DNA of 64,000 bases from Nemertoderma westbladi (taxonomy: Eukaryota > Xenacoelomorpha > Nemertodermatida > Nemertodermatidae), in NCBI GenBank assembly GCA_032718475.1, contig JAUCBJ010000238.1:41647-105646 (forward strand), given 5' to 3'. Of the stretch, positions 55,058-64,000 are shown in pieces. The notes under the pieces are model-generated. The model was not told the DNA's origin. It saw only the letters and a program-made list of their open reading frames with translations, and searched no databases. Positions within the stretch are counted from its first letter, which is position 1. Each line of letters begins with the position of its first letter. The position numbers and the translations under genes were made by a program.

Positions 55058-57064
55058 ATGACTGAGTTGATAGAAGATGATCTTGGTATCAGGGAGCGAT
55101 TTACCCTACCACTGCAAGTGTTTGTTGATAGTTTGATAAGCGGCGACGCAAGTCAACACACGACGGAAGACAATGGCCATTACATCGAACTGAAAATGTC
55201 AAAGGAACAGCTCAAGCGTGAATTGGACTATAGAAAATTCACCGCTCGCTATACGCATCGTAATGGTACGTATATGGACTTGTTAACTACTGGTCATCCT
55301 ATCGATTTACACGATGCGGACGATGTAGACACCGAAAGGGAAATGATTCTATTTAAATATCATGCCCAGCAAAGTCGGAATGATAAACTGAGGATTGAAC
55401 ATGAAAATTCTATTAGAAACCGACTCGGAAGAGAAGATGTTGAAGAACCGGAAAAACGTAGTGACTTCAACGAATATTTAGAATTCTTGAGAGAAACTTA
55501 TCTCAATGTAGCTAGTCAACAAAATCTAGAAACTCGATATCCTCAAGGTATACATCATAACCCTATGATAGAACTCAAACGACTCTATTTTACTATGATG
55601 TATCTTACCGCCGATCGACCGCTACCTGTTGTACCGGATAGCTTCGAACAGATGGAGGAATATTGTAAAACTGGAGAAAGATCACCAGCGTTTCCCTTAC
55701 AAGACGTGCGTCTTTGGTATTACTGCGATGAATGCCCTAGACCCAATCAACAAACGGAAAGACATAAACATCCGCGGAGACGTTGCGCTAAACACAGTTT
55801 TACTCGCTATACTTATGGGAGTTTTGAGCGAAACTTGTTCGACATATCACCTACACTCGCTCAACTCAAACGATCCTTAAATAAACCAATGACCAGAGTT
55901 CCGGAATACTCGGTCAGACCTCCTCATTCCCTGGTGCGACCTCAGACTCTTGATCCTAATAGTATGACGGATCCTCCTGAGTTGTACTCATTGTTCAAAG
56001 ATCTAGTGTTACCCGAACAATTAGTCGGTGGCACTCCAGTTGTGGGCTCTCTAGATATTCGCCCATCCTACCTAGCCGGATTGGGACGCGGACATCTAAT
56101 ATCTCCGTTCAACCCGTATAATCGTCCCAGTTTAACTCCGATACAACCTGTCACCGAGGTGGAGGACAGCGTTGTATTAAATGCGCTAGACGCTATTCGA
56201 CAAAAGATCGGAAAGGGAACCTACAGTTGTTTAGACAAACGTAAATTGCAACAACAAGTCCAAGCGGTAAAGGAATTAGCTTTACCCCAGTTCGATCGTG
56301 AAATCCAGAATCTTGTGGAAGATATCGAACTTGGACGAACTTACTCTCTACAAGAGTTCTTGGATGAACGCTTTCAAAGACAAGCAGAGGAGAATCAGCT
56401 CGAGGAGAAGCATATCGAAATGGATGATAGAGAAGAAGCAGCTTTAGACCAATTGGAAGCTCAAATCCTTATGACTGATCTCTATTCCAAAACCATCATT
56501 CATCCTTCGATGGTTCCCCATTTCGGAGATAAACTCTTCGCTACAGCACAACCCCAACCGGTTGATATCAACTTAAGATCTAGAGATCTTATCGCTGACG
56601 CTCCTATGTTACAACGTCCGCCAATCGAGACTGCTCGTGTCGACGCTATACTCGTTGAACCTCCGGACAATCGAGCGGATCTTATCCGTCGTATGGTACA
56701 CAAGGTCAACCTACGCGCTAGACCTTTACCGAACTCATTTTACGGGATCAAAGATCACCCTTATTATGTCCATTTAACTCAATATTATATGGTGAAACTG
56801 GAAGATCCTACACACAGTTTTAAGTTTCTACCATTGATAAATCCCCTCGATCTTGTTGAACTCGAGCAACTACAGAAACATTTAGATCAATTGGTTAAAG
56901 TAAACTCATTCAGAAAACCTTATAATGTTTCAAGAATAGAAAAGGACATAATACCTCCGTATAATCTCGATGGATTCATTAAAACTCGATTAGTCCATTG
57001 GAATTTATATGTATTGTTTGAGAAAGAAAGAATACGGCGACTTGTTCATAAACTCGCATCCTGA
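55058..57064 (+). CDS. Unrecognised 668-aa ORF with C-x2-C...C-x2-H motif
   Basis: I do not recognise the family. The frame is long, intact and protein-like, unlike the surrounding DNA. The first 200 residues are charged and helical (SKEQLKRELDYRKFTARYTHRNG, EYLEFLRETYLNV). Residues 223-246 give a zinc-binding candidate C223-x2-C226-x16-C243-x2-H246, followed by TRYTYGSF. A proline-rich stretch (about 280-370) follows, then a long acidic helical segment (400-480) and a C-terminal part ending EKERIRRLVHKLAS. No signal peptide, membrane helix, polymerase, protease or zinc-knuckle (CCHC) is visible. Start: first ATG in frame, after GCAGCT. Another frame continues past its end (57009 onward). A gag-like protein of a retroelement, another mobile-element gene or a lineage-specific host gene are all possible; a related broken copy lies at 48.3-50.5 kb. 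Confidence 0.65.
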   Translation: MTELIEDDLGIRERFTLPLQVFVDSLISGDASQHTTEDNGHYIELKMSKEQLKRELDYRKFTARYTHRNGTYMDLLTTGHPIDLHDADDVDTEREMILFKYHAQQSRNDKLRIEHENSIRNRLGREDVEEPEKRSDFNEYLEFLRETYLNVASQQNLETRYPQGIHHNPMIELKRLYFTMMYLTADRPLPVVPDSFEQMEEYCKTGERSPAFPLQDVRLWYYCDECPRPNQQTERHKHPRRRCAKHSFTRYTYGSFERNLFDISPTLAQLKRSLNKPMTRVPEYSVRPPHSLVRPQTLDPNSMTDPPELYSLFKDLVLPEQLVGGTPVVGSLDIRPSYLAGLGRGHLISPFNPYNRPSLTPIQPVTEVEDSVVLNALDAIRQKIGKGTYSCLDKRKLQQQVQAVKELALPQFDREIQNLVEDIELGRTYSLQEFLDERFQRQAEENQLEEKHIEMDDREEAALDQLEAQILMTDLYSKTIIHPSMVPHFGDKLFATAQPQPVDINLRSRDLIADAPMLQRPPIETARVDAILVEPPDNRADLIRRMVHKVNLRARPLPNSFYGIKDHPYYVHLTQYYMVKLEDPTHSFKFLPLINPLDLVELEQLQKHLDQLVKVNSFRKPYNVSRIEKDIIPPYNLDGFIKTRLVHWNLYVLFEKERIRRLVHKLAS

Positions 57065-57674
57065 GTTACAAGAAGTTCATAGACAACCATATGAATATAA
57101 AACCAGAGAACGCGAATTAGAGAGAACAATCAAACCGAGGAAATTTCTCACTACACACGGTCAACCTACCGCTATCGTGCAAATGACCCATCAGGGACCA
57201 GTAAGAGCTGCTGTCCTGAAACGCGCTCTAAAGGTTGTTTGACCTCGTTCCACCGATGTTGATATCGATCAACTGGGTACCTCGACTGGCGGATACACCG
57301 ACTGTAATCCGAAACCTTCGGATGCAATCGTATTGCACCCCTCACCCAGGAGTTATAGCCCTCCTAGTAAAGTGGCTCGCCCCAAAGAGAAAAAGACTCT
57401 TACTAGTCTAAAAAACTTCGTAAATGCCGTTCACAAAAGAAGGACTAATAGTTTAGAATATTTTTGTATTTTAGAAACTGTGATTTTTTATATTTTATAT
57501 AATAAACTTATAACTTCCGCAATAACTTCCTCTGGAACCCGAATCCAGTCTCCCACACCGTGGGTCATACGCCGCGCACGGACTGGCTTTGGCGGATGTA
57601 AATCAGTACACCAGATAATTGGTACGGGCAAAAGTCGATTCATAATTAAAAAGACATTTAAATTGGCAGGTTAA
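57009..57674 (+). pseudogene. Out-of-frame continuation of the 668-aa ORF
   Basis: A second frame (+1 relative to the 668-aa ORF) overlaps its last 56 bases, starting at an ATG at 57009. It encodes a charged segment with KTRERELERTIKPRKFL, and stops at TGA 57240-57242. The same frame then stays open to 57674 and begins with protein-like sequence (SPPSKVARPKEKKTLTSLKNF, about 57350-57425). This suggests an originally longer protein broken by a frameshift near 57,010-57,060 and one stop, or programmed frameshifting. AATAAA at 57501-57506 could be its polyadenylation signal. Confidence 0.45.
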
Positions 57675-59091
57675 ACTGCTAAAGGTCTAAAAGCGCGAAC
57701 ACTCTGGCACGATAAGCTCCTAAAACGGCTTTGTATCTCTAAAGTTTCAAAAAAGTGCTTTCACTTTTTTACTGATTTGGTTTCTCGGTATCAAGATAAA
57801 CTAGCTCGTAATAATACACGCGGTCCTTCAATGACTTGTTATTTACGGACATCCACAACCCTTTTCTAGACAGTGCAAAATACAGTGATTTCTGCTCTTT
57901 CCAGGTGTTATATTGCTTCCTTCTGATATAATAATAGTGAACTCTACGTAACACCATAGAAAAACATATGGGAAGAGGGAAAAAGAGAAACTGGGTGAGG
58001 GGTGCTTTTGGTCCGTTAGGATCCAAAGTATAGCCTCGAAAAATAATAAAATCCTAAATAATTTGTATCCAAAATATACAGAAAATACAGTATTTTAGTC
58101 GTTTCATTAGGGTAAAATACTCTGAAAAGTTATAATAAAGACAGTCTAAAATAGTGGATTTTAGTCATAAAAAGTGTATGGAAAAAGTCGTGAAAAGTCG
58201 TAATAAACTTGGTGCAGCTTCACGCTTTGGGAACTTGGCAATAGTACATACACCAGGTAACCGTCTGGGTCCAAATGGTGGTGGAACCGATTGGATACAA
58301 ACGGTTGGCTACTTCTTTGTCCTACGACTTACAGGATTGACCTCTAAGTCTATGGGCAAAGTGCGTAAGCACTACCATAATTCAACAGAGTTAAGCCCGG
58401 GAGATTGCTGCTAGTATGTCCTCAAAATTAAACCATTGATCCTGGGACGAACGGAGTAGCAAGTGGGCAGAGTGTGCTAGCGCTCTAGAGCTGGTCGGCT
58501 AAAGCTATGTCCTCAGTGGGAGCCTTACCTGCGAGCCCAAATACCAAGTAACCTCTGCAGCGAGGAACAAGGTAATGGATCAAAGTAGGTCCGATACCGA
58601 AGAGCAGAGCCTAGATTAGCTGCCGAGGCTGCCATTTACTAAGGCCTGTCCTTACTGACTTGGTTTTCCATCCAAATGTGTGTGGTCAATGTGTTAGGGG
58701 TCAATGTGAAGTTGACCCCTAATTATCACCTAATCATAATTTGTCTTCCCTATGCAATGATTTACGTTGAACAGATGTAAAATGTGATTAATATAGGTTT
58801 GATAAACTGACTAATAACCGGTTACTACCAATGATAATTCATAGAGTTTTATTAGTTACAAAATATTCCCTTGTTAATGACTGGGAGGGTTTGATGCAAT
58901 AAGGAAGAAGGGAATGTCTGTATAGTGGGGGCTCTAATGAGTAGGAAGGAGGTGGGGGGGCTTGTGTGTTTGTATAGGGCACTCCCTTATTGGACGGCAG
59001 TAGATTACAGCGAAGCTAGCTGTGAGCGGATTCAATTCCGTGCATTACCCATCCAAAATGGGACTAATGGTATTTTACCAATATAATTGGC
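57675..59091. other. Non-coding spacer
   Basis: No gene recognised. GGGGTCAATGTGAAGTTGACCCC at about 58,697-58,719 is a small palindrome. Frames of 85-86 codons at 57769-58026 and 58154-58414 have no domain. Confidence 0.45.
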
Positions 59092-59478
59092 TACTACTAC
59101 TAGGATCGGCATGCTGCATTGCAGCTGCATTTTTAAGAATGCTGTGCCGGCTTGTCAACAAAATTGCACCGCCACAACTCCCTATCACCCATGACATTTG
59201 CTAGATCATCCGCATCTTTAAGGCCAGTGTCCTTTAAGATGCGTCTCAAGAAAGTCATGGGCTGTCCACCATGCTTATTCACTCCATGAGGCTGCCAAAG
59301 TACAAGATTATGCACTGGCTGGTCCTCACGGCGAAAGCAATGTCCTGCAAAGCGGAGGCGATTTTGTTCTAGTGTCAAGCTTGGGGGAACCAATGAGACA
59401 CCTCCAATGTTATATAGTGTCTGGTTGGAGATGTGTGCATTGTACTTGACACAATGTACCCGGCGTAGCATTCTTGTG
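59092..59478 (-). mobile_element. 5'-truncated LINE copy, minus strand
   Basis: The 3' 387 bases of the same LINE family as at 21.3 and 34.3 kb. The C-terminal reading is intact over 112 codons (59133-59471), from MLRRVHCVKYNAHISNQTLY through FAGHCFRRED to the final RRILKDTGL segment, and ends in the TAG-type 3' terminus (TACTACTACTAGG on the plus strand). AATATAATTGGC lies on both sides (59080-59091 and 59479-59490), a 12-bp target-site duplication. Insertion is recent. Confidence 0.92.
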
Positions 59479-59490
59479 AATATAATTGGC

Positions 59491-61970
59491 GATGTGAGAT
59501 TACCAATAATAATCTCACCTCATAACCAACTGGGGGGGGGGGGGGGGGGAGTGATACACGCCATAAGCCACAGAGAGAGGTGAGAGGTCAAACCACCTCA
59601 GAGGGAGAAACCAGCTAGTGAGGCTAGCACCACGGGGTAACACCAACAGGGAGTGGCGAAGTGACAATTAGTATATTAGCCAATAGCGGGCAGGAAAGCA
59701 CATTGGGGAGGACAAGAGCGCATCCATTGGGTATTAAAGGCCCCCCAGTAGTGTAGGGCTAACACCAATATGTGTCAATGATATAACTCTTGTAATCACT
59801 GATTATTAGTTAGTTGAGTAAGTTGATTCCCTTACGGTTGTGAGACTGGAATAGTTTTTGACCGTCTTCGTTATTAGATCGTTACTACATCATTGTTACT
59901 GTTACTGTGCATTGCATAATATTCAATGCATATATGAATTACATTCAGACTGTGCTATTATCAACTGCTGTGATTATCAACACTGATAATTTAACTCTTT
60001 GTTTTCAACGGCCTTCGGCCTAACGTATCCAGCAGTCAGCCAGCAGCTTACGAACGCGACGACGCGTACAATCTACACCGGTCGGGAGCTGATACTGCCA
60101 ACTCCGTCAGTCCCGTCACACTAGCAATATTATGGTTGGTAGGTGAGTGAAGGGGTGGAAAGGTGGCTGGATGGGAATAGGCCGTGATATTGGTTATGGA
60201 TGGAGATGGGATAATTCGGTGAGAAAGGGGGAATGGGAATACAGTAATTATGTAGTGATTACTGCATTTCTAAAATCATAATCTTGAAGGAGTGTATTTT
60301 TGTATGTTTGCCTACGGAGGCGCGAAAAATCGATTACAGAATTAATACATCAATCAGAGGTCACTTTCTTGACTATCACTATTTAATGTTTTCTCACTCG
60401 TCTTTTCAAGGTCCTCACGGCTTTATTATTTTAACTCTCACCCATAATTCAATTCAATTCAATTAATAAATTTCCAAAATTTTCTTTAATAATAAATGGG
60501 TGAGCAGGTGGGGCAGGTGCAGGGCAGGTAGTCCCGAAACTAGGAATTCCTTTTCGATGACGTTTGAGGCCAGGCTCTCTGATGGAATGGCTCCCTGTAC
60601 GGAGTCTACAGAGTGAGTAAGAGCTTCCACACTGGGTGACAGGGACAGTGGGGTGAGCGCCGGTTGTACTGTAGTTGCTGATTGTGTAAAAATACTTAAA
60701 AACTTTATTTTGTTCATAACCGGTTTGTCCAACCCTGTCAGTCCACCCACGTTCACTGTCACCTTTACGGGTTTAAGACAAACTTCACATATTATATTAT
60801 ATTATATTATGTAGGTTACTTCAACCCTTCCGCATCCTCTAACCAATTAAATTATTTTATTGATTTGTAAGGTTTCTTAAAACATTGTAAACATCTTCTG
60901 TAGTTCCGTTGCGATGCGATAAACGTTGGTAAAATCTTAACATGTGATGTTACTGTATATTCGTGGAATGTAACTCATTGATCTCAACCCCCATAAGCTA
61001 CACATAACATAAGCAATATAATGTGCATAACTGTAGGCCTGCGTTCTCAGTATTATTACAACGAATTATATAACATGTCAGTAGGCCTACAGTATTTGGT
61101 GGTAGTGATGCAAATCTACTCTATTGTTGGTCTATAATACAGTAGATACATAGATGTCCAGGAACAAGTAAATGACCTGATGTGTTATCGTGCTAGCACT
61201 AACATACTGTAACTACGATAAAAAAATATTATATTGTTCCTGAATTTTGAGTATCGGTATTTATTAAATAGAATAAAATATATTCGCGTAGATTTAAAAC
61301 CATGCAACTTTCGAACACATTATCTCAGCTATTTATAACGAAATTCATCATATTATTTTATTATCTTGGGGGTGGAACCTGTACCAGAATAACGACACTA
61401 TATTCAAAGACATGGTGTAAATTTATGAGAATAATTCATATTTTCGCTTACGAGTAATACAATTTTTTTTCTAGTTGCTATGGATACTAGTGGGAGAAAC
61501 TCCATTGAAACTCCAAGCTATAGTGAATTTCGTGAGAATATTGACAAAAGAGATACTTTCCAAAATTTGTATCGAATAACATTATATGAATTTTAGTGAA
61601 TAAAACTTGTGCGTGATATTCTCACGTACAAGCAGAATTGTGACAATGATACCAAGGCCACTGACAGTGACTGTGTAGTGTAGAGTACCAGGCATAATTA
61701 GCAGATTAGCAGGCATAATTATTGGTTTCCTACACGAATTTGGAAAACGGCCTTTGTATAATTATAACCTTCCTCTGTTTGCTCACAGTTGGAACTCACC
61801 CCTCACACCTTTAAAAGTCCAACCACACCTCTATCAATACCCATTACATGAAGTCAATTCAATAACATAATAATTCTCACAACTTATGCGATGTAACCTA
61901 CATATTTATTTTATACAGCAACAACTGCAGGATTGATCAATAGTGATCCAATTAATGCTGGTCAAATTTA
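59491..61970. other. Gene-poor stretch
   Basis: Holds a G-run (about 59531-59549), the 19-bp repeat ATTGGGGAGGACAAGAGCG (59702-59720), an (ATATT)n tract at about 60790-60811, and a TATTTTATACAG/CAAC splice-acceptor match (AG at 61917-61918) that may open the exon of the next gene. No protein frame is supported; the 99-aa minus-strand frame (60463-60762) has no domain. Confidence 0.5.
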
Positions 61971-62642
61971 ATGGGTCACACTGCCAGCCAGGTTGGACCG
62001 GTATCATACAGTATAATGTTCCTCATCTTTCTCGTTTCATTACACTTGACCCTCGTCTGCGGCTTTACATGTCCATGGGGTCAAAATTGGACCATGTCCT
62101 CTGAAAACGGAGATCTTCAGAAATATATCGAAGGTTTGGCGACAATATATTCTGAGAGTAATGAGCTCTTTAAAGTCTCTCAAATTCAAACCAATTGTCA
62201 TGTTTGTCGAACCATCGAATTCAGAACGAGGGGATACTCGTCAGAGTACGATGCCGAAATCTCTGTAGAATACGTAGAGTGGCGGTGCGAACCTGAAGGC
62301 AACTGTGTACCTCTCATAGAGGACGCTTGCCAGTATATGTGGACCGTTGTACTCCCAGAGGCTAATGTGAGGGAAGAAGATCGACAATTGTATGGAAGAA
62401 TGTCCATTGTGAAAGCAATGCAAACCGACCTTACAGATATAGTTGACGAGTGTCAACTCGACTGCTGTGATGGGCCTTGCCCTCGCGCACAATGGAAAAG
62501 TGACGACATAACTACCACGGTAGAGACAACGGAGGTTTACACTTCCTCTACAATAACGGATAGCGGAACAGATGACGTCACAGCAATGTCGACCCTCGTG
62601 ACTGTGGTGTTTCTATTCGTAACATTTTTGGGACGAATGTAG
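61971..62642 (+). CDS. Small secreted, possibly GPI-anchored Cys-rich protein
   Basis: 223 residues. A hydrophobic stretch at residues 15-30 (IMFLIFLVSLHLTLVC) acts as a signal peptide; Met16 is an alternative start that would give a more typical signal. The mature part has ten cysteines (34, 76, 79, 106, 112, 120, 161, 165, 166, 170), including C-x2-C and CCDGPC clusters, and an N-glycosylation site at Asn39 (NWT). A Thr/Ser-rich stalk (178-205) leads to a hydrophobic C-terminus (206-221, MSTLVTVVFLFVTFLG) with only RM after it, a typical GPI-anchor signal or short membrane segment. I do not recognise the fold; Cys spacing is not that of Ly6/uPAR. A splice-acceptor match 50 bases upstream suggests a 5'-UTR exon. 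AATAAA follows 55 bases after the stop. Confidence 0.75.
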   Translation: MGHTASQVGPVSYSIMFLIFLVSLHLTLVCGFTCPWGQNWTMSSENGDLQKYIEGLATIYSESNELFKVSQIQTNCHVCRTIEFRTRGYSSEYDAEISVEYVEWRCEPEGNCVPLIEDACQYMWTVVLPEANVREEDRQLYGRMSIVKAMQTDLTDIVDECQLDCCDGPCPRAQWKSDDITTTVETTEVYTSSTITDSGTDDVTAMSTLVTVVFLFVTFLGRM

Positions 62643-62696
62643 AGATACAGTATAGGCCCACAGTATAACTAAACTACTGTACTATTGTTGGAGGGA

Positions 62697-62702
62697 AATA
62701 AA
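62697..62702 (+). terminator. AATAAA polyadenylation signal
   Basis: Lies about 55 bases after the stop of the cysteine-rich protein gene. Confidence 0.65.
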
Positions 62703-63862
62703 ATCCACTAGGGTGGAGGGTGGTGGCGCTTTCTGGTACAACTAATAAACTATTATGTGAGGTGTTGTAGGCCTAATCATTAGTAGTCGACATTTCTAAA
62801 AATACAATTTTCTTTAACATATCCCCTTTATTGTTCGCATAAGTGCGGACAATAAAGACTTTAATATCCGCATTTACGGACTATAAAGTAAATATCCAAT
62901 CAACGATCTGAAAGTTAAATCTGTTGATTTCGCATTATTTATTCTACATCAGTAATTAATTACGCTGGTAATAAATGATACATTTAGCATTAAAATGTTT
63001 AGTTGTAGGATACTTTGGTCCAGTAGGTAGTTTAATCAAATGTTTGGTTGAATATTTGATTAAATTCTGGAATATCCCCTTCACTCACAAAGTAGTAGCT
63101 AGTGTAGTAGCTAGTATTATTTAATTAAACAATGCTGCAGAATTTAACTCAAATTTGCAATAACTTTGTTAGGTTTAACTTCTAACCTAAAGTGAATATT
63201 TCAAAGAAAACTACAGTAATGTTTTACATGAAGAAAGTATTGTTTGTCCCCCTTATACATTTCCACATTTCCTCGAAATAGTAATTTTTTCATTTCTTTA
63301 ATTCCGAGTTCAACAAGTGTAGTTTCCCAGTGGCCGGGATCGGTTCATGATTCGCGCATCTTTAAAACTTCTGGATTGGATTGAAAACGCTGACTACGCT
63401 TTCAACAAGATGCACAAGTCCGAACGTTCCATTGTTGAGCGGATGTTTTGCGCTATAAAACGTCGTTATATTTGTTCTAGTACCGGTATGAGATCCGAGT
63501 GGCTTTGTTACACGAACGAACGCAGTGAGTGAGTGAAAATAAAGCCACGAGAATCAGAACACTGTAAAGTACTTTGCAACAAGTATGTATGTAGTTTTAT
63601 TCCAAAATTGTAACATTCAGAAATGATTGTATATATATTATAAATGATAGAAACTGCACAAATTATATTAGTTGCTGTATAAATAAATGTAAAAATGACA
63701 TAAATTATGTTATAAATAAGTTAGCTTATATTTATCGCGGCGTTTGGAGCCATTGTTATAATAATATAGCTAGGCCCTACTGGTTATTAATAGCCATACC
63801 CCGCCTACCGGTAGGTAATGTACAGTAGTAGGCCTATCTGGCTGTCAGGCACATTTCCACCC
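62703..63862. other. Non-coding 3' part of the window
   Basis: No supported gene. TATAAAACG at about 63,455 inside a GC-mixed block (63,330-63,540) might be a promoter or the fragment of an exon; the 61-codon frame at 63347-63532 has no domain. AGAAACTGCACAAATTA (about 63,649) is the dispersed repeat also seen at 9.8 kb. Confidence 0.4.
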
Positions 63863-63951
63863 ATTGTTTACGTGGTATTTAATGACGGCGTTAAGTAATG
63901 TCAACTTAGTGGACATTACTTAACGCCGTCATGGGTTACCACGTAAACAAT
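63863..63951. repeat. Palindrome with 40-bp arms
   Basis: Left arm 63863-63902 (ATTGTTTACGTGGTA ... GACGGCGTTAAGTAATGTC) pairs with right arm 63912-63951 at 36 of 40 positions. The loop is 9 bases. It could be a short MITE or an inverted duplication. Confidence 0.93.
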
Positions 63952-64000
63952 AACACCAAATACGATACTGTATGTACAGGCTAATGCAATGCTGTAATGT

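Noticed and set aside
63347-63532. 61-aa plus-strand frame near the right edge
   Set aside because: Short and without domain; the TATA-like sequence lies inside it. The evidence is too weak for a gene.

Overview
The window looks like nuclear DNA from a metazoan, most likely an aquatic invertebrate. The species cannot be named. Reasons: a metazoan-type CDC25 phosphatase gene, AATAAA/ATTAAA polyadenylation signals, LINE and BEL/Pao retrotransposons, hAT-like and foldback DNA elements, and about 15 kb of minisatellite or satellite DNA. Most of the window is repeat-derived. I can support only three single-exon host genes, plus one unrecognised ORF family of unknown origin.

Layout. 1-9.8 kb is one uninterrupted 31-bp satellite that runs off the left edge and carries higher-order structure. 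9.8-18.6 kb is gene-poor, with remnants of two LINE families (10.2-11.2 kb) and a 144-bp tandem duplication. 18.7-23.1 kb is a 23-bp satellite split by a 5'-truncated LINE. 24.0-25.5 kb holds a GC-rich intronless CDC25 gene. 26-31 kb carries four different minisatellites and three inverted-repeat elements, one of them (29.2-30.1 kb) with inverted subterminal arrays. 32.9-34.1 kb (minus strand) is an unrecognised 387-aa gene between LINE fragments. 34.7-39.9 kb is an AT-rich cluster of foldback/MITE-type elements, two with clear 8-bp target-site duplications, enriched in the palindrome TTCTAGAA. 40.0-47.7 kb is a decayed BEL/Pao pol interrupted by a LINE with an intact endonuclease-reverse transcriptase ORF; removing the LINE restores the BEL frame exactly. 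47.7-54.3 kb holds a gene fragment split by a non-autonomous hAT element with an 8-bp duplication, a tRNA-like sequence, promoter-like TATA modules and a 163-bp tandem repeat. 55.1-57.7 kb is a 668-aa ORF of unrecognised family with out-of-frame continuations. 59.1-59.5 kb is another truncated LINE. 62.0-62.6 kb encodes a small secreted, possibly GPI-anchored, cysteine-rich protein. The window ends with a 40-bp-arm palindrome.

How the parts relate. CDC25 is the only gene with an assignable pathway (activation of cyclin-dependent kinases). Its substrate loop is conserved, but the cysteine that forms the regulatory disulfide in vertebrate CDC25s is serine here. The rest is best read as a history of nested insertions: LINE into satellite, LINE into BEL pol, hAT into the unknown ORF, and small inverted-repeat elements side by side. 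The least explained object is the ORF family at 48.3-50.5 kb and 55.1-57.7 kb. Both copies share a Y-x-C-x2-C ... R-C-x2-H-x3-R-Y-x2-G pattern.
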